This document shows positions 1-8,400 of a stretch of DNA of 64,000 bases, one piece after another. The stretch is from NCBI GenBank assembly GCA_035362335.1, contig DAOSDL010000021.1, positions 1 to 64,000 of the forward strand, in the 5' to 3' direction. Under the pieces are notes generated by a model, which worked only from the letters and a program-made list of their open reading frames with translations, made no database searches and was not told where the DNA came from. Source of the DNA: JAOSJT01 sp035362335 (lineage in GTDB: Bacteria > Bacteroidota > Ignavibacteria > SZUA-365). The position numbers were made by a program, and so were the translations under genes. How positions within the stretch are numbered: position 1 is the stretch's first letter; each line of letters opens with the position of its first letter.

Positions 1-285
1 TTCGCCACACCGAGGGCCCAGAGGGTTCGCGGCTTTGCGTCTCTGCGCCCTTGCGTTGACTCGATTGCCGCGGGGCGCACGGATCGGGCGGGAAGCGACC
101 TCAAACCATTCCTCCGCGCTCTCTGCGCTCTCCGCGCTCTCTTCAAATGTATCACGCACTCAGCCAGCCGGCAGGATTCGAGCGGGAAGCGCCCTCAACA
201 ATTCCTCTCCGCTCTCTTCGCTCTCTTTCATCTCTTCATATGTATTCCGCACCTGGCTGGCGCAGGACATCACTCTCGGCCGGGG
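1..285. repeat. Gene-free low-complexity patch with direct repeats
   Basis: No credible gene. Bases 20-60 carry CTTTGCG/TCTCTGCG-like heptamers. A roughly 65-bp unit at 88-152 recurs imperfectly at 182-245: both copies start gcgggaagcg, continue through CTCTCTTC-rich sequence and end in atgtat. The second copy ends 40 bp from the stop of the lectin-like gene on the minus strand. This resembles the degenerate TCTGCG-type intergenic repeats seen in many bacterial genomes. No terminator is obvious here. Confidence 0.6.
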
Positions 286-2418
286 CTACGATGCACCGAC
301 TACCACAGTGCTCCATTCCACGCCGCCCGGCCATTGCAGGCGACAGCGATACACGCCCGGCGCCAAGCCGCTGGAATCCAGCGTGACTTCCAATGCGCCC
401 GCTTCGGCACTGCCATCGAACAGCAGAAGCACTTCGCGTCCAAGCGCATCGATGAGCGTGCAGCGGATCGTCATCGCGGCGGGAAGTTCGATGCGCAGCC
501 GCCCCTGCCCCACGACGGGGTTCGGATAGGCTGCGGCGCGAGGAGGTTGCAGCAGAGACAGTCCGGCGGGCAGACGGCAGGATGCGTTGATGCATAAACG
601 GCCGTCAGCATCGGGGACAGGCAACTCCAGTTCACCGCTCAATCCAGCGTTTCCAAGCGCGGCTTCCAATGATAGATCGGTACAAACATTGTCCGCAACG
701 ATGGGCTCGAGGGGCAGAATGATATAGATGCCGAGATCCATCCAGCGGCTGGGCGACACCATGCTGATCTCAAGCACTCCGTTGGACAATTCAGTAATCT
801 GTGCGGTACTGCCGGCGGGAGCCGCGCCGCCGAGGAAGGTTGTCGCGGGAGAGGGTGCGAAGCGGAATCGCATATGGTCGTAGCGCACCGTCGCGCGCAG
901 CGCGCGCACGGGTGTTACACGCGGCAGGGAGTCGGTGTACAGGGGCACATACGCCACACGCCCGGGATTCACCATGGTTGCCGGCGCTGGGAAGCGCAGC
1001 ACCAACTCCTCGCTGATGGCGTTCATCGTCACCACGAGCGAGGGCGTCGCACCACAGGGCGCGAGAATGCGCACGCTGTCCGTGGAAATGCCATGCGCCG
1101 TAGGCGTAACGCGCAGGCGCACGGCGACGCTTTCACCGGGCCGCAACAGAATGGGGAAGGCGGTGGGCGACAACACCAGCACATTGCTGCCCGCGGCTTG
1201 CAGCCCCGCGATTTCCGCATCGACCGAACCGGGATTCTGCAGCACGATGGTGGTGTCGCGCGCGAGCCCCACTGCCTGCAACGGCATGGCGATGCCGGCC
1301 TGCGCCCAGCGCAACTGCTGCGTGCGTGCCTCGATGCGCAACGTGTCGATCACCTCCTCGCCATTGTCCGCTGTCAACCGCAATACGGCGCTGTACAATC
1401 CCTCGCTGGGCAGCACGATGCGCAGTGGAATACCGGCGCGTCCGTTGTGGGGAACGACGGAAGGCACGGGATTGGTGGGCAGCAGAAACGTGCCGGGTAC
1501 CGACGGATCGAGCGCGATCGCCGTGATGGTGAAATCCGCGCCGTCAGGATGATTGTTCTCAACGCGCAATAAGGTGTCGATGGTCACGGTCGAGCATACG
1601 CGGTGCATTCCCAGATCGGTACTCCTTCGCGTGGGAATGGACAGGTGCACATCGTCGAGGCGATGCTCGTTGAACGAGGCGCCGCTCGCCGAGGTGAAGC
1701 CGAAATAGCCGTCGAACGGAAAGAAGCCGGCAATGCTGTGGCGCAGCCATTCGTTGCCGTTGATCCATACCGTGGTCTGCCCGTCGCGGAAGCGCACACG
1801 GATATCGTGCCAACGGTCGTTTTTGAAAAATCCGTTCTGCAACACACGCGTCGCTAGATGGTTGCCGGTGGATTGATGCACGATGGCCACGTGTTCCTGC
1901 GACGGATCGAGCAGCTGCGTGTTCAAGTACGTGTCGAGTTCCACACCGTAACCGAGGCAACCATCGAAATTAATTGAACCACCCGCACCCGACGGATACT
2001 CGGCCAGCGGCGCAAAAGCGAAGACGATGCCATCCGCTCCGCCGGCGTTCGTGGGATTCGACACGCCGAGATACGCGCGGAAATCCACATCGAAATAGCG
2101 GATGGGTACCGACTGGCGCAGGAAAAGCTTACCCACCTGTCCGGCAGCATACGGCGTCAGAACGATATTGCCCTGGTTGGCATCATGCGCGGTGTTGGCG
2201 CCCACAACAAAGCGCGATGGAAAGAAGCCGGAAAAATCCTCGTTGAGCAGCAGACTGCGCCAGGGGAGTTCCACCTGCGCCGTCGCGGGTGCGGCGAAGC
2301 CCAGGAGCAGGAACAGCAGCAGTGCCGCGCACTCACGTGAATATGGCGTCGAGAATCGCGTTCGTATCCTCGAGTGTGGAGAAAACGAAATCCGGTCCAT
2401 GTGTCGCGAGCTGTTCAT
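286..2418 (-). CDS. Secreted L-type lectin-like protein with T9SS sorting domain
   Basis: The 710-aa product is predicted to be exported and passed to the type IX secretion system. It has a long basic N-terminus, then a hydrophobic stretch (ALLLFLLLGFAAPATA, about residues 31-47). Residues ~50-240 resemble the legume/L-type lectin fold (LLNEDFSGFFP; GGADGIVFAF; WHDIRVRFRDGQTTVWINGN), suggesting carbohydrate binding. The middle has immunoglobulin-like beta repeats of unknown role. The last ~75 residues form a type A sorting domain (YPNPVVGQGRLRIELP ... LAPGVYRCRL). The start at 2418 has a GGAGG site 8 bases upstream and lies 86 bp inside the HAD gene, so the two are probably translationally coupled. 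The ligand is unknown. Confidence 0.8.
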   Translation of the reverse strand: MNSSRHMDRISFSPHSRIRTRFSTPYSRECAALLLFLLLGFAAPATAQVELPWRSLLLNEDFSGFFPSRFVVGANTAHDANQGNIVLTPYAAGQVGKLFLRQSVPIRYFDVDFRAYLGVSNPTNAGGADGIVFAFAPLAEYPSGAGGSINFDGCLGYGVELDTYLNTQLLDPSQEHVAIVHQSTGNHLATRVLQNGFFKNDRWHDIRVRFRDGQTTVWINGNEWLRHSIAGFFPFDGYFGFTSASGASFNEHRLDDVHLSIPTRRSTDLGMHRVCSTVTIDTLLRVENNHPDGADFTITAIALDPSVPGTFLLPTNPVPSVVPHNGRAGIPLRIVLPSEGLYSAVLRLTADNGEEVIDTLRIEARTQQLRWAQAGIAMPLQAVGLARDTTIVLQNPGSVDAEIAGLQAAGSNVLVLSPTAFPILLRPGESVAVRLRVTPTAHGISTDSVRILAPCGATPSLVVTMNAISEELVLRFPAPATMVNPGRVAYVPLYTDSLPRVTPVRALRATVRYDHMRFRFAPSPATTFLGGAAPAGSTAQITELSNGVLEISMVSPSRWMDLGIYIILPLEPIVADNVCTDLSLEAALGNAGLSGELELPVPDADGRLCINASCRLPAGLSLLQPPRAAAYPNPVVGQGRLRIELPAAMTIRCTLIDALGREVLLLFDGSAEAGALEVTLDSSGLAPGVYRCRLQWPGGVEWSTVVVGAS

Positions 2419-3034
2419 TGCTGTATCCTCCGGTGGCTACCGCTATCGATTTGACATTCAGATGGCGTCCGCAGTCGATGTCATGCGGAGTGTCGCCGAT
2501 GATCACAATTTCCTTGGCCTTGAACATCACGCCCACCTTGTCGTAGGCGCGCGCCTGCGCGATGGCAGGCAACTCGTGGCGATGATGCGCATCGCTGCCG
2601 AACGCTCCGAAGGCGAAATGCCGCAACAGTCCCGGAGGTGTGAGTTTGATACGCGCTCCGTGCAGCATGTTGCCCGTGAGCAGCGCGGTGGTGGCGGGTT
2701 CCTCAGCTTCGAGCGCGTCGAGCAGCGGGCGCACCCCCGGCAGTACGGTCACATTGTCTTCGGTCAGGCGCTGCTCGAGCAGCGCGAAAAAGCGGTCGAA
2801 GAAGCGGTCGCGGCCACGCTCGGCTTCCTCGTCGGTGATGTCCGACGCGCGGCAGAGGTCGTGGTAAATCTGCAAATCGGTTTTACCGGCGAAATCGTAA
2901 CTCCCGCCGTTCACCACACGCTGGAATCGCTCCTCCATCGCTTCGGTGAAGCAAGCGCGCGCAATGCCGTTCGTGGTGATGAGCGTGCCGTCTATGTCGA
3001 ACAGCACCAAGCGCAGAAACTGTTGGCGTGTCAT
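2333..3034 (-). CDS. HAD-superfamily hydrolase (phosphoglycolate phosphatase-like)
   Basis: A 233-aa cytoplasmic phosphatase of the haloacid dehalogenase superfamily. Visible motifs are FDIDGT at residues 12-17 (nucleophile D13, acid/base D15), a motif II threonine in TTALLTGN, and the late acidic motif GDTPHDID. The intervening helical segment fits a C1 cap as in Gph/PgmB-like enzymes, so the substrate is a small phosphoester that cannot be named from sequence. The start overlaps the stop of the upstream SDR gene by 4 bp (ATGA), and its 3' end overlaps the lectin-like gene. The order of transcription is SDR, HAD, lectin. Confidence 0.88.
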   Translation of the reverse strand: MTRQQFLRLVLFDIDGTLITTNGIARACFTEAMEERFQRVVNGGSYDFAGKTDLQIYHDLCRASDITDEEAERGRDRFFDRFFALLEQRLTEDNVTVLPGVRPLLDALEAEEPATTALLTGNMLHGARIKLTPPGLLRHFAFGAFGSDAHHRHELPAIAQARAYDKVGVMFKAKEIVIIGDTPHDIDCGRHLNVKSIAVATGGYSNEQLATHGPDFVFSTLEDTNAILDAIFT

Positions 3035-3828
3035 TCATTCTCCGGTCGTGGAACCATGCGTGAAAGTACAAAATCCGTCAATCGCGGAAAATGGTGCCCC
3101 GCGAAAGAAAATGCCCAGCCCTCGGGCGTGGCGTACACCGCACGCCTCCGCCCGGCAACACAGCGGTACACGGCCCGCGCCACGCGCGAGGGCGGACTGG
3201 TGGGCACGGCGCGGCGCGCGCGTTGCGGCAGCGAGTAGGTCATGCGGTCGAAAAAAGCAGTGTCGGTGCGCGCGGGGTACACCACGCCCACGTGCACACC
3301 GCGCGGCTGCACTTCCAGCCGCAGAGCGTCGGCGTAGCCCTGCAAGGCGAATTTGCTGGCGCAATACGCCGCGTTGTAGGGGATGGCCCGACGTCCCAGC
3401 ACCGACGAAATGAGCACGATGCTGCCCCTGCCCCGCGCGAGCAATGCTGGCAAGGCCCCATGCACTGTGGCCAGCGCGCCGTCGATATTCGTGCGCAGAA
3501 CATTCTCGATGTCGCTCCACGCACTGTCATTCACCGGACCGTATTGTCCGACACCAGCGTTCACCACCACGATGTCCGGCGCATGCGCGGTTGCCAGTTC
3601 GCGCACCGTGGCGACGCAGCGCGCGCTGTCGCGCACATCCACCGCCGCGATATGCACAGGCACGCCGAAGCGCCGCCGCACATCGTCGCGCAGTGAGCCG
3701 AGCGCCGCCTCGTCGCGGGCGAGAAGGATGCAGGGATGGCCCAGCGAAGCGAACAATTCCGTGGTGGCTTTGCCAATGCCCTGACTCGCGCCGGTGATCA
3801 ATACCGGGGATTTCGCGGCCTGTGTCAT
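3031..3828 (-). CDS. Short-chain dehydrogenase/reductase
   Basis: A 265-aa classical SDR oxidoreductase. The Rossmann cofactor motif TGASQGIG is at residues 12-19, NAG follows at the fourth strand, and the catalytic residues appear as the serine pair in ISSVLGRR and the YCASK (YxxxK) signature. The C-terminal part is basic (AGRRRAVYATPEGW), as in SDRs related to the DltE/YqjQ group that act on lipid-like or carbonyl substrates. The substrate is undetermined. The start has a strong AGGAG site (AGGAGCATCGCATG). It is the first gene of a three-gene minus-strand operon and is divergent from the response regulator at 3988. Confidence 0.9.
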   Translation of the reverse strand: MTQAAKSPVLITGASQGIGKATTELFASLGHPCILLARDEAALGSLRDDVRRRFGVPVHIAAVDVRDSARCVATVRELATAHAPDIVVVNAGVGQYGPVNDSAWSDIENVLRTNIDGALATVHGALPALLARGRGSIVLISSVLGRRAIPYNAAYCASKFALQGYADALRLEVQPRGVHVGVVYPARTDTAFFDRMTYSLPQRARRAVPTSPPSRVARAVYRCVAGRRRAVYATPEGWAFSFAGHHFPRLTDFVLSRMVPRPENE

Positions 3829-3987
3829 GCGATGCTCCTTGCTGTGCGTGTGCCGCGCGGCCGTTCATGAGCCCGGCGTCTCGTCGCGGGTTTGCGATTC
3901 ATCAGTGAAATGTATAAAATCGCTTGAATAAGTCATTCCGCGAATCCTTCCATCACCATATAACACGCGCCTGTCCACGGGACCATC

Positions 3988-5394
3988 ATGGCTGAAGAAA
4001 AGCACATTCTAATTGTCGATGACGAGGAAATGATGGGCATTGTCCTCTCCGGGGTGTTCGAGGACGCGGGGTATTCCGTCCGTGCCGCCACCAACGGCGA
4101 GGAGGCGCTCAAATTCATCGGCGAGCGGCTTCCCGATGTGGTGTTGATGGACATTATCATGCCCGGCCTGAGCGGACTCGACGTGCTGCGGCGTGTGAAG
4201 AGCATCGATGACTCCATTCCCGTCATTCTCATGACCGCCATGGCCGGTGTGGCTGGCGCGGTGGAGGCGATGAAGACGGGCGCATTCGATTACGTGGCCA
4301 AGCCCTTCCGCAACGAGGATTTGCTGCGCGTGGTGGCACGCGCCATCGCCGACAGGGCCGACAGACACGCGGCAATGAGCACCGTGCCGGACGCCGGGCT
4401 TTCGCAGGATCCCATTTTACATGAAATGGGTACCAGCGACGTGATCGTGGAATTGGCGGCGCGCACGCGGCGTGTGGCGAAAAGCAATTTCGACGTGCTC
4501 ATCACAGGCGAGACGGGTTCGGGCAAGGAACTCATCGCCCGCGCCATTCACGCCATGAGCAGCCGCGCCGACAAGCCGTTCATCCCGGTGGATTGCGGCG
4601 CCATTCCCGAGCCGCTGCTCGAGAGTGAATTGTTCGGCCACGAGGAAGGGGCCTTCACCGATGCGAAGTCGATGAAAAAAGGCAAATTCGAACTGGCGAA
4701 CGGCGGGACGATTTTCCTCGATGAAGTGCCGAACATGTCGTGGGCTGCGCAAGCCAAATTGCTCCGGGCCTTGCAGGACAGGGCGATTTTCCGCGTGGGC
4801 GGTGGCAAACCCATCAGCATCGACGTGCGCGTGATCGCGGCAAGCAACTCCGATTTGCATCAGCAAATCGAGCGCAAGGAATTTCGCGCGGATTTGTACT
4901 ACCGTCTTCGGGAATTTTCCATCCACGTCCCCGCGCTGCGCGAGCGCCGCGCCGATATTCCCTTTCTCACCGAACGCTTCATCCGACAGACCAACGCCGA
5001 GTTGGGCAAATCCGTCGAGGGCTGCACCAGCGCCGCAATGGATTTCCTCATGATGTACGAATGGCCCGGCAATGTGCGGCAGTTGCGATCGACCATTCGC
5101 AGCGCGGTGCTGCAGGCGAATGCGGTGATCGATCTCAACGACCTCGAGTTCATGAGCGTGCCCGGCGGTGCGGCCACCGTGGGGCCGGTGATCGATTCGG
5201 CTGAACTCGACAATGGAGCGCCGCTCAAGGATCATGTGAAAAAGCACATCGCCCTGATCGAGCGTCAGATCATTTTCGAGACGCTGCGGGCGACACGGTG
5301 GAACAAGGCCAAGGCGGCGCGCATTCTGCAGATCGCCTACAACACGCTGCTGTCCAAGATCAGCGAATACGACATTCAGAACCCCCAGGGCTGA
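3988..5394 (+). CDS. Sigma-54-dependent NtrC-family response regulator
   Basis: A 468-aa enhancer-binding transcription factor. The N-terminal receiver (residues 5-120) has the DD pair, phospho-acceptor D55 and the conserved lysine in VAKPF. The central AAA+ domain has Walker A GETGSGKE at 174-181 and Walker B GGTIFLDE. The sigma-54 contact loop reads GAFTDA rather than GAFTGA, a variant found in other active family members. The C-terminus is a Fis-type helix-turn-helix (RWNKAKAARILQIAYNTLLSKI). It lies 54 bp upstream of the large sensor kinase gene on the same strand, so the two probably form a two-component pair. Target promoters are unknown. Confidence 0.93.
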   Translation: MAEEKHILIVDDEEMMGIVLSGVFEDAGYSVRAATNGEEALKFIGERLPDVVLMDIIMPGLSGLDVLRRVKSIDDSIPVILMTAMAGVAGAVEAMKTGAFDYVAKPFRNEDLLRVVARAIADRADRHAAMSTVPDAGLSQDPILHEMGTSDVIVELAARTRRVAKSNFDVLITGETGSGKELIARAIHAMSSRADKPFIPVDCGAIPEPLLESELFGHEEGAFTDAKSMKKGKFELANGGTIFLDEVPNMSWAAQAKLLRALQDRAIFRVGGGKPISIDVRVIAASNSDLHQQIERKEFRADLYYRLREFSIHVPALRERRADIPFLTERFIRQTNAELGKSVEGCTSAAMDFLMMYEWPGNVRQLRSTIRSAVLQANAVIDLNDLEFMSVPGGAATVGPVIDSAELDNGAPLKDHVKKHIALIERQIIFETLRATRWNKAKAARILQIAYNTLLSKISEYDIQNPQG

Positions 5395-5448
5395 ACGCCC
5401 ACGCCGTCGGCACCCCGCGTTCCTCCCGCATCCAGCCCGTGAGTACCC

Positions 5449-8400
5449 ATGGACATCACCGCCGAGACTGCCGCGCTGTCGCTTCTCCTGATCGAGGATG
5501 ATGCGGATTCCGCTCAACTGACCTCCGCCACCATCATGGCGGATCAGCGTCATACCTGGTCCATCACCATTGCGGGGACGCTGGCCGAAGGGCTCGCCGC
5601 GCTTTCGGCATCGCGCTTCGACGCCGTGCTGATGGATCTGAACCTCCCCGATTCGCGCGGGCTCGACTCCTTCCTCACCGTTGCCGCGCAGGCCTCCAAC
5701 GTTCCCGTCATCATTCAGTCCGCCGTACACGACGAGGCCATCGCTCTCGAAGCTGTACGCACCGGCGCCCAGGACTATCTGCTGAAAGACAGCGCTTCGC
5801 GCGGGCATCTGCTGCGCTCCCTGCTTTATGCGGTCGAGCGCTTTCGCCTTCTGCAGGAGCTGGAAGCCGCACGTGGCGAGGTGGAACGCAGGGAACGCGA
5901 AGCGCTGCGCGTGCAGGAACAGCTTCGTCTGGAGCGCGATCTCTTCACTTCCGGTCCCGTACTGGTCATGCGCCGCCCGCCGGAAGAGGATCGGCCGCTG
6001 TTGTACATTTCCCCGAACATCGCGCGCTATGGATATCAGCCGGCGGACTTCCTCTCGGGGAAACGGAGTTTCATCTCCCTTGTACATGAGGATGATCGCG
6101 ACAGAATTCGCGAGCGACTCTCCGGTGCCACGCCCACCGTCGGCGCGGTGCTCGAACAGGAGTATCGCATCCGCGATGCGCGCGGCGAAATTGTGTGGCT
6201 CTACGAAGTGACGCGCAGCATCCGCGACGAGGAGAACGGCACAGTGTTGCAAACGTACGCCGTGGACGTGAGCGCGAAGCGTCGCGTGGAGGAGAAGTTG
6301 CTCCGCACCGAGCATCGCTTCTCCACAGTGCTCGAGGGTATCAAGGAGATCGTGTTCGAAACCGACGGGCAGGGCACACTGCGCTACATCTCGGATGCTG
6401 TGCTCGCCATACTCGAATACGATGCGGCCGAGCTGCAAGGCACGGCATTCGCTCGCCTGATCATCGAGGAGCAACAGGAGGAGTGGCGCGACATGTTGCG
6501 GAGCATGGTCGACGGCCAGCGCGAGCAGCGCGAGTTCGTGCTGCGCGGCCGCAACGGCACGCTGCATTCCACCCTCGTCACCTGCCGCGCGTCGTGCAAG
6601 GGCTGTCCCGCCGACGGCATGGCCGGTGTCATCACCGATCTCACCACGCAGCGCACCATGCAGGGATTGTTGCATGTGGCGCAGCAGCAAATCCAGCAGT
6701 ACCTCGATATCGCCGAAGTGCTCTTCCTTTCGCTTGATCGCGATGGACGTATCACGCTGGTCAACAACAAGGCCTGTGATCTGCTCGGATATTCGGAGTA
6801 CGAATTGAACGGCCGCGACTGGTACACCACCTGTCTGCCCGAGGGCGAACGGGTTCGTATGCGCGAGTATCTCGATGGCGTTGTCGGTGGAACGCTGGCA
6901 TTGCCGGCAGCCGTGGAAACCGCCGTTCGCTGCCGTTCGGGCGCGCTGCGCAGCATCCGCTGGCATTTCGCCCCCATGTACGACAGCCGCGGTGAATTGC
7001 TCGGCAGCGTGGGTTCGGGCGAGGATATCACCGAGCGGCGGCGCATCGAAGCGGAGATACGCGATTCGCGCGAGATGCTCGACCTCGCACTGTGGGGTGC
7101 GGACCTCGGTGCCTGGGAATGGCGGCCTGCCGACGATTCGGTGACGCTCAACGCGCGTGCGCGCGGCATGCTCGGATACACGGAAAGCGATGTACCGTCC
7201 TTCACACGCCTGCGCATCGAGACCTTGCCGGAGGAGGATGTGCGCCGTCTGCACGATATGCTGCAAGAGCATGTGCAGGGGGGGACGCCGTTCCACCAGG
7301 CCGAAACTTGGATGATTTCGCGCGATGGCGAATGGCGTTGGGTGCTCGAACGTGGAAAAGTGGTGGAGCGCGATACGGCGGGATATCCGTTGCGTGTGGT
7401 TGGCACCCTGCTGGACCTCACCGAGCGCAAGTACGCGGAAATCGCCATCGAGGACAGTGAGAAAAAATTCCGCCTGCTCGCGGAAAATTCCTCCGACATT
7501 ATCTGGACCTGTGATCCCGCGTGGAATCTCACCTTCGTCTCGCCTTCGGTGGAGTATCTGCTCGGGTACGCGCCCGCCGCGCTGCTCGGAGGCAGCATTC
7601 GCGTGATGTTCGATCCCGAGGGGCTCGAGCAAACACTGGAGCAATTCCACTCGCATGTCGAAGCGCTGCAGCAGGGGTTGACCACGGAACGCAGTTCCCG
7701 CTTCGAACTCCGCGCGCGCACGGGAGGGGGAGACCACCTCTGGGTGGAAGTGGTGGCCACCCCCATTCTCGACCGTATGGGCAAGCTCGTCGCTATCCAT
7801 GGCAATACGCGCGACATCCATCGTCGAAAACTCGCCCAGATCGCGCTGGCCGACAGCGAAGAGAAGTACCGCCTGCTGGTGGAAAACCAGACCGATCTGC
7901 TGGTGAAAATCGACCTCGACGGACGCATTCTTTTTGCGAGTCCCTCGTATTGCAGGATGTTTGGAAAATCGGAGGAAGAACTCCTCGGAGGCGTGTTCTT
8001 TCCCCACGTGCACGAGGAAGATCGCGGCGCCACACTCGACGCCATGAAATCGTTGATGATTCCTCCCCATGTCGCCCATGTCGAACAGCGCGCTCTGACC
8101 ACCGAAGGGTGGCGCTGGTTCGCCTGGTCGGACACAGCCGTGCTCGACGAGGAGGGAGAAATCACCTCCATCATCGGCGTGGGACGCGACATCACCGAAA
8201 GGAAAATGGCCGAGCGCGCACTGATCGACAGCGAGAAGCGCCTGCGCACGGTGATCTCCAATCTCCCCGTCATCCTCTTTTCGCTCGACGCCAAGGGCGT
8301 GTTCACCTTGTCCGAAGGCCGGGGCCTCGATACGCTTGGTCTGAAATCGGGCCAGGTGGTGGGGCGCGGTGTGTACGATGTGTATGCGGATTATCCGGTG

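Noticed and set aside
1595..1640. Residues IPTRRSTDL in the lectin-like protein resemble translated Illumina adapter (PTRRSSDL)
   Set aside because: The DNA (CCCACGCGAAGGAGTACCGATCTG on the minus strand, shown here only to compare) uses AGG AGT ACC where the adapter has CGC TCT TCC; the frame continues normally, so this is chance.
4621..4690. GAFTDA in place of GAFTGA taken as loss of sigma-54 contact
   Set aside because: This variant occurs in other apparently functional NtrC-family proteins, and all other motifs are intact.
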